A stretch of DNA of 64,000 nucleotides from positions 124,001-188,000 of the forward strand of contig NZ_JAMYJR010000039.1 in the NCBI RefSeq assembly GCF_024137025.1. The letters run 5' to 3'. The translations under genes and the position numbers were made by a program. The first letter of the stretch is position 1, and every line of letters starts with the position of its first letter. The stretch is from Paractinoplanes aksuensis. GTDB taxonomy: Bacteria > Actinomycetota > Actinomycetes > Mycobacteriales > Micromonosporaceae. Under the pieces are notes generated by a model that saw only the letters and a list, made by a program, of their open reading frames with translations, did not search any database and was not told where the DNA came from. Shown here piece after piece: positions 29,395-39,280 of the stretch.

Positions 29395-31190
29395 CCAACC
29401 TGCTGCCGGTGGCCGACGGCGCCCAAGTGCGGCGATACGCCCGCGACCTGATCCGGCGCTATCCGCGGGCGCTCGGGCTCACCCTCGGGCTGCACGTGCT
29501 GGCCGCGGTGGCCGGGTTGGTCGGGCCGAAACTGCTGGGCGATCTGGTCGAGGCGATCCGGCACGGCCAGGGTGTCGGCGTCGTCGACCGGTTGGCCGCG
29601 GCCATCGCCGGGTTCGTGGTGCTGCAGGCGGTGCTGACCAGGTTCGCCCATCTGGCCTCGGCCCGGCTCGGCGAGCGGGTGCTGGCCCGGCTGCGCGAGG
29701 AATTCGTCGATCGGGTGCTCACCCTGCCGCTCTCTACTGTGGAGCGCGCGGGGTCGGGTGACCTGCTGACCCGGACGACCCGGGACGTCGACGCGCTGTC
29801 GCGGTCGGTGCGCCTGGCCGTGCCCGAGACGATGATCGGCCTGATCACGGTCGTGCTGGTGGTCGCGGCGATGGTGATCACCAGTCCCGTGCTCGCGGTG
29901 CCGTTGCTGATCGCGGTGCCGATCATCGTGGTCGGCACGAGGTGGTACCTGCGCCGGGCGCCCGCGGGGTATCTGCGGCAGAACGCGGTCTACTCGACGG
30001 TGACCGACGGGCTGGCCGAGACGGTCGAGGGGGCGCGCACGGTCGACGCGCTGCGCCGCCAGCGCCAGCGGGTCGAGCGGTCCGATGCCGATCTGCGCCG
30101 GTCGTGGGTGGCCGAGAAATACACCCTGTTCCTGCGTACGGCGTATTTCCCCGTCATCGACATCAGCTATGTGCTGCCGGTGTTCGCCACGCTGTTGGTC
30201 GGCGGGTGGCTCTATCTACGGGGTGCGGTGTCGCTGGGCGAGTTGACGGCCGCGGTGATCTACGTGCAGATGCTGATCGACCCGCTCGACCGGTTGCTCG
30301 GCTGGCTCGACGAGGTGCAGATCGGGGCCGCCTCGCTGGCCCGGCTGCTCGGGGTCGCGGCCGGCGCCGATACCTCCGGCGCGCGGGGCGCCGAGCCGGT
30401 GGGGTCGCGGATCGAGGTACGCGACCTGCGATTCTCCTATGTGGCCGGTCGCGAGGTGCTGCACGGTCTCGACCTGACCCTCGAACCGGGGGAGCGGCTG
30501 GCCGTGGTCGGCCCGTCCGGGGCGGGCAAGTCGACGCTGGGCCGGCTGCTGGCCGGGGTGCACGAGCCGACCAGCGGCACGGTCCGGGTCGGTGGGGTGC
30601 CGTTGCACGACCTGCCGCTCGACAAGCTGCGCACCGAGGTGGCCCTGGTGACGCAGGAGCACCACGTCTTCATCGGCACGGTGCGCGACAACATCGCCAT
30701 GGTGCGTCCCGGTGCGGGCGACGACGAGGTGCGGGCGGCGCTGGCCGCGGTGCACGCGCTGGACTGGGCGCTCGCCCTGCCCGAGGGGCTCGAGACGGTG
30801 GTCGGGGTGGGCGGGCACGCGCTGTCGGCGGCCCAGGCGCAGCAGTTGGCGCTGGCCCGCCTGGTGCTGGCCGACCCGCACACGCTGGTGCTCGACGAGG
30901 CGACGTCGCTGCTCGACCCGCGGGCGGCCCGCGACCTGGAACGTTCGCTGGCCGCTGTGCTGCACGGGCGCACGGTCGTGGCCATCGCCCACCGCCTGTT
31001 CTCGGCCCACGACGCCGACCGCGTCGCCGTCGTCGAGGACGGCCGCATCACCGAGCTGGGCTCCCACCACGACCTGGTCGCGGCCGACGGGCCGTACGCG
31101 GCCCTGTGGCGCTCCTGGCACGGCGAGCGCGTCCCCGACCCGGGCGACTCTTCGGACGAAACCGCTTCGCGGGCCGGGGCCGCCCGCTGA
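29391..31190 (+). CDS. ABC exporter subunit with intact Walker motifs but degenerate signature
   Basis: A 599-residue partner of the preceding gene, again with six transmembrane helices followed by an ATPase domain. Walker A GPSGAGKST (about residue 374), Q-loop VTQEHHVF and Walker B LVLDEATSLLD are intact, as is the switch His in AIAHRL. The signature is LSAAQAQQL instead of LSGGQ (about residue 477). The heterodimer would thus have one competent ATP site (Walker A/B here plus SGGQ of the partner) and one dead site. The C-terminal tail is short and polar. No terminator is obvious before the convergent small gene at 31250. Confidence 0.92.
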   Translation: MTNLLPVADGAQVRRYARDLIRRYPRALGLTLGLHVLAAVAGLVGPKLLGDLVEAIRHGQGVGVVDRLAAAIAGFVVLQAVLTRFAHLASARLGERVLARLREEFVDRVLTLPLSTVERAGSGDLLTRTTRDVDALSRSVRLAVPETMIGLITVVLVVAAMVITSPVLAVPLLIAVPIIVVGTRWYLRRAPAGYLRQNAVYSTVTDGLAETVEGARTVDALRRQRQRVERSDADLRRSWVAEKYTLFLRTAYFPVIDISYVLPVFATLLVGGWLYLRGAVSLGELTAAVIYVQMLIDPLDRLLGWLDEVQIGAASLARLLGVAAGADTSGARGAEPVGSRIEVRDLRFSYVAGREVLHGLDLTLEPGERLAVVGPSGAGKSTLGRLLAGVHEPTSGTVRVGGVPLHDLPLDKLRTEVALVTQEHHVFIGTVRDNIAMVRPGAGDDEVRAALAAVHALDWALALPEGLETVVGVGGHALSAAQAQQLALARLVLADPHTLVLDEATSLLDPRAARDLERSLAAVLHGRTVVAIAHRLFSAHDADRVAVVEDGRITELGSHHDLVAADGPYAALWRSWHGERVPDPGDSSDETASRAGAAR

Positions 31191-31249
31191 CAACCGCTCG
31201 AAGGATCCCGTGTTGCGTGAGGGCACCGCGGGGTGGGGTCGGGTGCGTA

Positions 31250-31534
31250 TCAGGCGCGGATCATGGCGATGAAGACGCCGAGCAGGATCAGGGTCGCGGC
31301 GGCCACGGCGAACAGGATCAACAGTTCGCGGCTGGGTTCGGCGGTCACGGCGGCGCCGGCGGTCTCGGCCGGCAGGTCGCCGGTGATGGCGGCCAGCTCG
31401 TCGAGGGTGCGGGCGTTGTGGGCGACCTGGGCCCGCTCGGCGAACTCGTCCAGCGTCAGGCGGCCGGCGCCGGCGTGCCGCTCCAGGGCGGCCACGGTGC
31501 GCTGCCGGTCGTCGTCGGAAGCCCGGATGTCCAC
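31250..31534 (-). CDS. DUF1707 domain protein with C-terminal membrane helix
   Basis: A 94-residue protein. The N-terminal 55 residues match the DUF1707 pattern of actinobacteria (IRASDDDRQRTVAALERHAGAGRLTLDEFAER), followed by a linker and a transmembrane helix near the C-terminus (ELLILFAVAAATLILLGVF). DUF1707 proteins are small membrane-associated proteins of unknown role. GTG at 31534 is 6 bases after a TAGAGT hexamer (31541-31546, minus strand), so it may be leaderless. Confidence 0.8.
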   Translation of the reverse strand: MDIRASDDDRQRTVAALERHAGAGRLTLDEFAERAQVAHNARTLDELAAITGDLPAETAGAAVTAEPSRELLILFAVAAATLILLGVFIAMIRA

Positions 31535-31540
31535 GGGCGC

Positions 31541-31546
31541 ACTCTA
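31541..31546 (-). promoter_or_regulatory. -10 element TAGAGT of the DUF1707 gene
   Basis: On the minus strand TAGAGT is followed by 6 bases and the GTG start. Confidence 0.45.
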
Positions 31547-31575
31547 CCGCCGCCACGCGAGGCCCGGCACATAAC

Positions 31576-31611
31576 AAAAGGGCGCGCCCCCCGACGGGGG
31601 CGCGCCCTTTT
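31576..31611 (-). terminator. Terminator of groES-groEL
   Basis: A 16-bp perfect stem: AAAAGGGCGCGCCCCC (31576-31591) with its complement (31596-31611) around the loop CGAC. Read on the minus strand it ends in TTTT. It lies 18 bases past the groEL stop. Confidence 0.92.
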
Positions 31612-31628
31612 CTTGGCGTTGCTGTGGG

Positions 31629-33281
<1,653 letters not shown>

Positions 33282-33303
33282 TCAATAGCCCTTCACGCAC
33301 CAC

Positions 33304-33333
33304 CGCCCTGACCCGTGTGCACGGGCCAGGGCG
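33304..33333 (-). repeat. Hairpin in the groES-groEL intergenic spacer
   Basis: CGCCCTG/CAGGGCG (33304-33310 with 33327-33333) extended by CCCGTG/CACGGG (33312-33317 with 33320-33325), one mismatch. There is no T-tract, so it is more likely an mRNA processing or stabilising element than a terminator. Confidence 0.5.
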
Positions 33334-33351
33334 ATTAGCACTGTCAGTAGG

Positions 33352-33660
33352 TCACTTCTCGATGACCGCGAGGACGTCGCGGGCGGAGAGCACCAGGTAC
33401 TCCTCGCCGGCGTACTTGACCTCGGTGCCGCCGTACTTCGAGTAGAGGACCGTCTCGCCGACCTTGACGTCAACCGGGATGCGGTTGCCCTTGTCGTCGA
33501 TGCGGCCGGGGCCGACGGCGAGGACGGTGCCCTCCTGCGGCTTCTCCTTGGCGGTGTCGGGGATCACGATGCCCGACGCCGTGGTCGTCTCAGCCTCGTT
33601 CGCCTGGACCACGATGCGGTCCTCGAGCGGCTTGATCGCAACCTTGGTCGCGGTAGTCAC
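33352..33660 (-). CDS. groS: 10 kDa chaperonin GroES
   Basis: The co-chaperonin lid of GroEL. About 102 residues: [11 protein letters not shown] at the start, the mobile loop around [16 protein letters not shown], then GTVLAVGPG and [25 protein letters not shown]. The frame extends upstream, but GTG at 33660 has AGGAGGG with about 8-nt spacing, while the ATG at 33666 is too close to it. Two HrcA-type operators overlap its promoter. The spacer to groEL is 73 bases. Confidence 0.97.
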   Translation of the reverse strand: MTTATKVAIKPLEDRIVVQANEAETTTASGIVIPDTAKEKPQEGTVLAVGPGRIDDKGNRIPVDVKVGETVLYSKYGGTEVKYAGEEYLVLSARDVLAVIEK

Positions 33661-33789
33661 GGGCATACCCTCCTGGGTATCGTTTCGCCGGCCAGGACTG
33701 GCCGGCAGCTGCCTCATGCCACCGGGCGGGACCGTCGTCGCGGGTGCCGGTCCGCCTGGTGCCCACCGAACACCCGGGACGGGGCTCGG

Positions 33790-33816
33790 CTGGCACCCTC
33801 ATGTTGAGAGTGCTAA
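33790..33816. promoter_or_regulatory. CIRCE operator 1 (HrcA site)
   Basis: CTGGCACCC, 9 bases, GAGTGCTAA. The right half is perfect and the left half matches 6 of 9 to the CIRCE consensus TTAGCACTC-N9-GAGTGCTAA. It covers the expected groES transcription start. Confidence 0.75.
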
Positions 33817-33820
33817 TCGG

Positions 33821-33849
33821 AGATTAGGCCGGAACTAGCACTCCGTCAA
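33821..33849 (-). promoter_or_regulatory. groES promoter
   Basis: On the minus strand TTGACG (33849-33844), 17-base spacer, TAATCT (33826-33821). The -35 lies inside the 9-base spacer of CIRCE 2 and the -10 between the two operators. Confidence 0.85.
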
Positions 33850-33861
33850 CCAGAGTGCCAG
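33835..33861. promoter_or_regulatory. CIRCE operator 2 (HrcA site)
   Basis: CTAGCACTC, 9 bases, GAGTGCCAG: eight of nine and seven of nine matches to the CIRCE half-sites. It overlaps the groES -35 and lies 27 bases before the divergent methyltransferase start. Confidence 0.85.
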
Positions 33862-33888
33862 ACCCGGTGCGCCGTGGAGAATGCCTGC

Positions 33889-35058
33889 GTGACTGCCGAG
33901 TCAACTGCCCGTTTCCGTACGCCCGAAGGGGTGACCGCCCTGGCCCTGGCGGCCGAGTCGGCCGGCCGGGATCCGCTCGCCGCCGCCTCCGCGCTGCGCT
34001 CGGCCGGGGTCGAGCCCGATCTGGCCGCCGCCGCGCTGACGCAGGTCGATCTGCGCCGCCGCGCCGTGGCCAAATTCGGCCCGGACGCCGCCGAGATGTT
34101 CTTCACCCGGGCCGGCCTCGAACAGGCGACCCGCGCGGTGGTGGCCGACCGCCGCGCGGCCCGGCTGGCCGCCGCCGGTGTCAAGACCCTGGCCGATCTC
34201 GGCTGCGGGCTGGGTTCGGATGCGCTCGCCGCGGCCCGGGCCGGCATTTCCGTGTACGCCGTCGACGCCGACCCGGTGACGGCCGAGTTCGCGGCGGCCA
34301 ACGCCCGGGCGCTGGGCCTGGCCGACCGGATCACGGTCGAGTGCGCCGACGCCACAACCGTGCGCGTCGAGGACTACGACGCGGTCTTCGCCGACCCCGC
34401 ACGCCGCAAGGCCGGCCGCGGCCGGGTGTTCGACCCCAAGTCGTACTCGCCGCCCTGGGACTTCATCGCCGGCCTGGCCGAGCGGGTGCCCCGCACAGTG
34501 CTCAAACTCGCCCCCGGCATCGACCACGACCTGCTGCCGGCGGGCGCCGAGGGGGAGTGGACGAGCGTCGGCGGCGACCTGGTCGAGGCCGCCTTCTGGT
34601 GCGGCCCCCTGGCCGAAGTGCCACGCCGAGCCTCGCTGCTGCCGGGCCGCTCCGAGTTGACCGGCAGCGGTGACCGTCTCGCGGAGGTGGGTGGCGTGGG
34701 GGCGTACCTCTATGACCCGGACCCGGCCGTGGTGCGGGCCCATCTGGTGGCCGAGTTCGCCGACACGGTCGGCGGGCGGCTGGCCGACCCGTCGATCGCC
34801 TACGTCTACACCGATGATCCCGTCGACACCCCGTTCGCCCGCCGCCTGACGATCACTGACGTGCTGCCGTTCTCACTCAAGCGCCTGCGGGCCCTGTTGC
34901 GCGAGCGTGGGGTGGGGCGTCTGGAGATCCGCAAGCGCGGTTCCGCCTTGGAGCCGGAGCAGCTGCGCAAGGATCTGCGCCTGGGCGGCCCGAACGCCGC
35001 CTCGTTGGCGCTGACCCGCGTGGCCGGCGCCCCGACCGTGATCCTCTGCGAGGCCTGA
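33889..35058 (+). CDS. Class I SAM methyltransferase with THUMP-like C-terminal domain
   Basis: About 389 residues. A helical N-terminal region precedes a Rossmann methyltransferase core with the SAM-binding motif TLADLGCGLGSDALA (about residue 100), acidic strand-end VDAD, and DPARR in motif IV position, followed by KLAPGID. The last 80 residues (LPFSLKRLRALLRERGVGRLEIRKRG) resemble the THUMP-like domain of proteins presumed to modify RNA. The substrate is unknown. GTG at 33889 is preferred; the frame opens at 33874. It is divergent from groES and starts 27 bases from CIRCE 2, so HrcA could influence it. Confidence 0.85.
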   Translation: MTAESTARFRTPEGVTALALAAESAGRDPLAAASALRSAGVEPDLAAAALTQVDLRRRAVAKFGPDAAEMFFTRAGLEQATRAVVADRRAARLAAAGVKTLADLGCGLGSDALAAARAGISVYAVDADPVTAEFAAANARALGLADRITVECADATTVRVEDYDAVFADPARRKAGRGRVFDPKSYSPPWDFIAGLAERVPRTVLKLAPGIDHDLLPAGAEGEWTSVGGDLVEAAFWCGPLAEVPRRASLLPGRSELTGSGDRLAEVGGVGAYLYDPDPAVVRAHLVAEFADTVGGRLADPSIAYVYTDDPVDTPFARRLTITDVLPFSLKRLRALLRERGVGRLEIRKRGSALEPEQLRKDLRLGGPNAASLALTRVAGAPTVILCEA

Positions 35059-35071
35059 CGGGCGGCGGGAG

Positions 35072-35077
35072 TAGCGT
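35072..35077 (+). promoter_or_regulatory. -10 element TAGCGT of leaderless ybaK
   Basis: TAGCGT followed by 7 bases and ATG 35085; no ribosome-binding site. Confidence 0.45.
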
Positions 35078-35084
35078 GCGCGGC

Positions 35085-35570
35085 ATGGCTAAGAAGGCCG
35101 CCGCCGGGACGCCGGCCACCGCGCTGCTGACCGCGCAGAAGGTCGAGCACACCCTGCATCCGTACGACGTCTCGCCCGACGCCCCCAACTACGGGGCGCT
35201 CGTCGCCGAGGCGCTCGGCGTCGCTCCCGAGCGGGTCTTCAAGACGCTGGTGGCCGAGGTGGACGGCGCGCTCGTGGTCGGGGTGGTGCCGGTGACCGGC
35301 GACCTCGATCTGAAGGCGCTCGCGCACGCCGCCGGGGGCAAACGGGCAGTCCTGGCCGAGCGGGCGGCCGCCGAGCGCAGCAGTGGTTACGTACGCGGGG
35401 GAATCAGCCCACTGGGGCAGCGCAAGAAGCTGTTCACCGTGGTCGACGACTCGGTTCAGGCTCTTGATCTGATGTACGTCTCGGCCGGTCGGCGGGGTCT
35501 GCAGGTCAGCCTGAGGCCGGCCGATCTCATCCACCTCACCGACGCCGTAGCCGCCCCAATCCGGACATAG
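35085..35570 (+). CDS. ybaK: Cys-tRNA(Pro)/Cys-tRNA(Cys) deacylase YbaK
   Basis: YbaK hydrolyses Cys mischarged on tRNA(Pro). The 161-residue product has the family pattern: TPATALLTAQKVEHTLHPYD, the GVAPERVFKTLVAEVDG strand with the key lysine, and a C-terminal GGISPLGQRKK glycine-rich motif. A GTG three codons earlier (35076) is out-competed by ATG 35085, which follows TAGCGT by 7 nt. Confidence 0.93.
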   Translation: MAKKAAAGTPATALLTAQKVEHTLHPYDVSPDAPNYGALVAEALGVAPERVFKTLVAEVDGALVVGVVPVTGDLDLKALAHAAGGKRAVLAERAAAERSSGYVRGGISPLGQRKKLFTVVDDSVQALDLMYVSAGRRGLQVSLRPADLIHLTDAVAAPIRT

Positions 35571-35955
35571 AGTCCGAAACCACAGGATGGCCGCGAGCCG
35601 TTACGACAACGTTACGCGCCGAGAGGATCTTTCTCTCGAGAACGGGGCGAACCGGTCAGAGAGCTGACTTAGCGTCACCTGGTGAGCCACGTCAGCGATC
35701 GACGGAGACGGCGGACCTGCCCTCACCAGGGCCGTTCGGCTCCTATCACCGCCGTGTTGCCGGATTGTTATGCCGGGTTACGAGATCGCCCGCCGACACC
35801 GCTTGTGTAACCGGTACCGACGGGAATACGTTGCCGGACACAACAAACTAGCTCCTGATCACTCTCGATCACTTGGCGTCTCGGGGAGCGACACTCCCGC
35901 AGCGCACACCATCGAATCCGATGTAGGCCCGGATTTACCCGAAAGGACACTAGGA
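35571..35955. promoter_or_regulatory. Long leader/promoter region of the sugar ABC operon
   Basis: 385 bases without a gene. It has several short dyads, including CATCG/CGATG at about 35911-35924 and an AACCGGTA-centred element near 35808-35818, that might bind the ROK or another sugar regulator. No promoter could be picked with confidence. GAAAGGA at 35941-35947 is the ribosome-binding site of the first gene. Confidence 0.35.
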
Positions 35956-37062
35956 ATGCGTAAGGGACTGTTCGCCCTTGCCGCGGTCAGCCTTCTGGCG
36001 ACCGGCAGCATTGCCGCTTGCGGCGACGACAGTGGCAGCGACTCCGGCAGCACCAGTGGCGGCAGCGCCGCCGCGGGCAAGGTCGGCATCATCCTGCCCG
36101 ACACCAAGAGCTCGCAGCGCTGGGGCACCGACGACCCGAAGTTCCTGAAGGCGGCGTTCGACGCGGCCGGCGTTCCGGTTGAGATCCAGAACGCGCAGGG
36201 CGACAAGACCCAGTTCCAGACCATCGCCGACGGCATGATCTCGAGCGGCGTCGCCGTCCTGATGATCGTCAACCTCGACTCCGGCACCGGTAAGGCCGTT
36301 CTCGAGAAGGCCAAGAAGGCCGGTATCGCGACGATCGACTACGACCGTCTGACCCTGAGCGGTGGCGCTGACTACTACGTGTCGTTCGACAACGTGGCGG
36401 TCGGCAAGCTCCAGGGCGAGGGCCTGGTCAAGTGCCTCGAGGAGAAGAAGTACACCAAGCCGGTCGTGGCCGAGCTCAACGGCTCGCCGACCGACAACAA
36501 CGCCACCCTGTTCGCCCAGGGCTACGACGGCGTCCTCGACCCGAAGTACGCGGACGGCACCTTCATCAAGGGCCCGAACCAGGACGTTCCGGACTGGGAC
36601 AACGCGCAGGCCGGCACGATCTTCGAGCAGATGCTGACCTCGAACAAGCAGATCAAGGGCGTTCTCGCCGCGAACGACGGTCTCGGTAACGCGGCCATCT
36701 CGGTGCTGAAGAAGAACAAGCTGAACGGCCAGGTCCCGGTGACCGGCCAGGACGCCACCGTTCAGGGCCTGCAGAACATCCTCGCCGGCGACCAGTGCAT
36801 GACGGTCTACAAGGCGATCAAGAAGGAGGCCGACGCGGCCGCCGAGCTCGCGGTCGCCCTGGCCAAGAAGCAGAAGCCGACCACGGCCACCGGCACCACC
36901 AAGGACCCGGAGTCGAACGCCGACGTCCCCTCGGTGCTGCTCGAGCCGCAGTCGATCACCAAGGAGAACGTCAAGGACGTCATCGCCGACGGCTTCGTGA
37001 CCAAGGACGCGGTCTGCACCGCCGACTTCGCCAAGGCCTGCACCGACGCGGGAATCAGCTGA
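35956..37062 (+). CDS. xylF: Xylose-type sugar ABC substrate-binding lipoprotein
   Basis: A 368-residue exported sugar-binding protein. Signal peptide residues 1-21 end in a lipobox-like SIAAC with Cys22, followed by a Ser/Gly-rich linker. The mature part is a Peripla_BP_4/XylF-like fold: VGIILPDTKSSQRWGTDD, QNAQGDKTQFQTIADGMI, DYDRLTLSGGADYYVSFDN with ligand-contacting residues, and a C-terminal QSITKENVKDVIADGF. ATG at 35956 is preferred; the frame extends upstream without signal-peptide character. It heads the xylFGH-ROK operon. The true ligand (xylose or another pentose) is inferred from family resemblance. Confidence 0.9.
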   Translation: MRKGLFALAAVSLLATGSIAACGDDSGSDSGSTSGGSAAAGKVGIILPDTKSSQRWGTDDPKFLKAAFDAAGVPVEIQNAQGDKTQFQTIADGMISSGVAVLMIVNLDSGTGKAVLEKAKKAGIATIDYDRLTLSGGADYYVSFDNVAVGKLQGEGLVKCLEEKKYTKPVVAELNGSPTDNNATLFAQGYDGVLDPKYADGTFIKGPNQDVPDWDNAQAGTIFEQMLTSNKQIKGVLAANDGLGNAAISVLKKNKLNGQVPVTGQDATVQGLQNILAGDQCMTVYKAIKKEADAAAELAVALAKKQKPTTATGTTKDPESNADVPSVLLEPQSITKENVKDVIADGFVTKDAVCTADFAKACTDAGIS

Positions 37063-37101
37063 ATTTCCTCAACTGATGACGGGCTAGACCCGAACTGACG
37101 A

Positions 37102-37145
37102 CGGCGCCGCTCTCACCTGCCCAAACGGGGTTGGGGGCGGCGCCG
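37102..37145 (+). terminator. Hairpin 1 after xylF, probable attenuator
   Basis: CGGCGCCGC (37102-37110) pairs with GCGGCGCCG (37137-37145), with an inner CCCAA/TTGGG. There is no long T-tract. It lies between xylF and xylG. Confidence 0.6.
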
Positions 37146-37165
37146 GAGTTGGGTTTCCCCCCATC

Positions 37166-37185
37166 TGCCGCCCCTCGGGGCGGCA
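37166..37185 (+). terminator. Hairpin 2 before xylG
   Basis: TGCCGCCCC (37166-37174) pairs with GGGGCGGCA (37177-37185) across a 2-base loop. With hairpin 1 it may raise xylF mRNA relative to downstream genes. Confidence 0.55.
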
Positions 37186-37214
37186 AACCGGTCACTTAGC
37201 GAAGGAGAACCACC

Positions 37215-38030
37215 GTGGCCGCGACACCCCTCTTGGAGCTGAACGGGATCAACAAAGGCTTCGGTCCCGTTCAGGTCCTGCACGACGTCAACTTGAGCGT
37301 TTATCCCGGTGAGGTCACCGCCCTCGTGGGCGACAACGGCGCCGGCAAGTCGACGATGGTCAAGTGCATCAGTGGCATCTACCAGATCGACTCGGGCACG
37401 GTCACCTTCGAAGGTAACCAGGTGGCCATCCACGGCCCGAGCGACGCCTCCGCCCTGGGCATCGAGGTCGTTTACCAGGACCTCGCCCTCTGCGACAACC
37501 TGGACGTCGTCCAGAACATGTTCCTCGGCCGCGAGAAGAAGCGCGGCATCGTGCTGGACGAGCCGACCATGGAACAGATGGCCGGCGATGCCCTCGCCAG
37601 CCTCTCGGTGCGCACCTTGAAGTCGCTGCGGCAGCTCGTCGCCAGCCTTTCCGGTGGGCAGCGACAGACCGTGGCGATCGCCAAGGCCGTGCTGTGGAAC
37701 TCCAAGGTCGTGATCCTGGACGAGCCGACCGCCGCCCTCGGCGTCGCGCAGACCGCGCAGGTGCTCGAACTGGTCCGCCGCCTGGCCGACAACGGTCTCG
37801 GCGTCGTGCTGATCTCGCACAACATGAACGACGTGTTCGCGGTCTCCGACCGCATCGCGGCGCTCTACCTCGGCCGGATGGCGGCCCAGGTCAAGACCAC
37901 CGACGTGACCCACTCCCAGGTGGTCGAGCTCATCACCGGCGGCCGCAGCGGCAACATCGGCCTGCCTCCCGAGAAGCCGGCTGACTTCGGCGGGGACGTC
38001 GTCGACATCACGCCGGGAGGCGACAAGTGA
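37215..38030 (+). CDS. xylG: Sugar ABC transporter ATP-binding protein, single-domain XylG-like
   Basis: A 271-residue ATPase with Walker A GDNGAGKST (about residue 39), Q-loop VYQDLALCDN, signature LSGGQRQ, Walker B VVILDEPTAALG, and switch His in LISHNM. Classical XylG, RbsA and AraG are about 500 residues with two ATPase domains; this one has a single domain and presumably works as a homodimer. The length, clean start (GTG after AAGGAGA) and 4-base overlap with the permease show that it is complete rather than truncated. Confidence 0.92.
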   Translation: MAATPLLELNGINKGFGPVQVLHDVNLSVYPGEVTALVGDNGAGKSTMVKCISGIYQIDSGTVTFEGNQVAIHGPSDASALGIEVVYQDLALCDNLDVVQNMFLGREKKRGIVLDEPTMEQMAGDALASLSVRTLKSLRQLVASLSGGQRQTVAIAKAVLWNSKVVILDEPTAALGVAQTAQVLELVRRLADNGLGVVLISHNMNDVFAVSDRIAALYLGRMAAQVKTTDVTHSQVVELITGGRSGNIGLPPEKPADFGGDVVDITPGGDK

Positions 38031-39280
38031 CCACCACGACCACCACGGCGGGCGGCGTCAAGGTCGTCAAGCCGACCGTCGCCAGTTACATCAACGACTA
38101 CTGGGGCCGGGTTCGCGGCGGTGACCTCGGCACCCTGCCCGCCATCCTCGGCCTGATCGTCCTGAGCCTGATCTTCGGCATCGCGCGGGACACGTTCTTC
38201 AGCGGCCTGAACTTCGCGAACCTGTTCAACCAGAGCGCGCAGGTCGTGTTCATCGCGATGGGCCTGATCTTCGTCCTGCTGCTGGGCGAGATCGACCTCT
38301 CGGCCGGTTTCGCCTCCGGCGTCTGCGGCGCGGTCGTCGCGATCCTGCTGACCAACCACGGCTGGGACTGGTACACCGCCATCCCGGCCGCGCTGGTCAC
38401 CGGTGTCGTCATCGGCTTCGTGCTGGGCCTGCTGGTGGCCAAGCTGGGCATTCCGTCGTTCGTGGTCACCCTGGCCGCGTTCCTCGCCTTCCAGGGCGTT
38501 CTGCTGGTGCTGCTCGGCGGTGGCACCAACATCTCGACCCGCAACGAGTTCTTCAACGCGCTCAACAACAACAACCTGTCGGTGGCGTGGAGCTGGATCC
38601 TCGCGATCGTCGCCATCGTCGGGTATGCCGCGGCGCAGCTCAACGCGATGCGCAGCCGGGCCAAGCGGGGCCTGGTGACCGACCCGATGGGCATCGTGCT
38701 GATGCGCATCGGCGGTCTGGCCGTGCTGATCGTGGTGGCGACCGTGGTCCTCACCCAGGAGCGCGCGATCAACCCCGCGATCAACTCGCTCAAGGGCGTG
38801 CCGATCGTGGTGCCGATCATCGGCTTCTTCCTGGTGCTGTGGACCTTCGTCCTGGGCCGCACCGCCTACGGCCGGCACGTCTACGCGGTCGGTGGCAACA
38901 CCGAGGCGGCCCGTCGCGCCGGTATCCCGGTCGACCGGATCCGCATCTCGGTCTTCGTGATCGGCTCGTTCATGGCCGCGATCGGCGGCATCATGGCGGT
39001 CAGCCGGGCCAGCTCGGTCGACCCGAACACCGGTGGCAGCAACATCCTGCTCTACTCGGTGGGCGCGGCCGTCATCGGCGGCACGAGCCTCTTCGGCGGC
39101 AAGGGCAAGATCATCAACGCCGTCATCGGTGGCGCGGTGATCGCCGTCATCGACAACGGCATGACCCTGATGGGGTTCAACTCCGGAACCAAGTTCATTG
39201 TGACCGGTCTGATCCTGCTGGTCGCCGCGAGCGTCGACGCCCTGGCCCGGCGCAGAGCGGCCGCAACCGGCAACCGATGA
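38027..39280 (+). CDS. xylH: Sugar ABC transporter permease, XylH-like
   Basis: A 417-residue integral membrane permease of the ribose/xylose family. It has about ten hydrophobic segments and conserved features such as MGLIFVLLLGEIDLSAG, FVVTLAAFLAFQGVLL, and the EAA-like loop GGNTEAARRAGIPVDRI. It starts with GTG overlapping xylG by 4 bases and ends in a stop overlapping the ATG of a 12-codon open frame. Length is typical of XylH. Confidence 0.95.
   Translation: MTTTTTTAGGVKVVKPTVASYINDYWGRVRGGDLGTLPAILGLIVLSLIFGIARDTFFSGLNFANLFNQSAQVVFIAMGLIFVLLLGEIDLSAGFASGVCGAVVAILLTNHGWDWYTAIPAALVTGVVIGFVLGLLVAKLGIPSFVVTLAAFLAFQGVLLVLLGGGTNISTRNEFFNALNNNNLSVAWSWILAIVAIVGYAAAQLNAMRSRAKRGLVTDPMGIVLMRIGGLAVLIVVATVVLTQERAINPAINSLKGVPIVVPIIGFFLVLWTFVLGRTAYGRHVYAVGGNTEAARRAGIPVDRIRISVFVIGSFMAAIGGIMAVSRASSVDPNTGGSNILLYSVGAAVIGGTSLFGGKGKIINAVIGGAVIAVIDNGMTLMGFNSGTKFIVTGLILLVAASVDALARRRAAATGNR

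Noticed and set aside
35571-35955. Possible small RNA or riboswitch before xylF
   Set aside because: Only short, unconnected dyads; no recognisable riboswitch core or terminator.
37215-38030. XylG as a truncated pseudogene
   Set aside because: It has a clean start, all ATPase motifs and a 4-base overlap with the permease. Single-domain ATPases of this kind are common with such permeases in actinobacteria.
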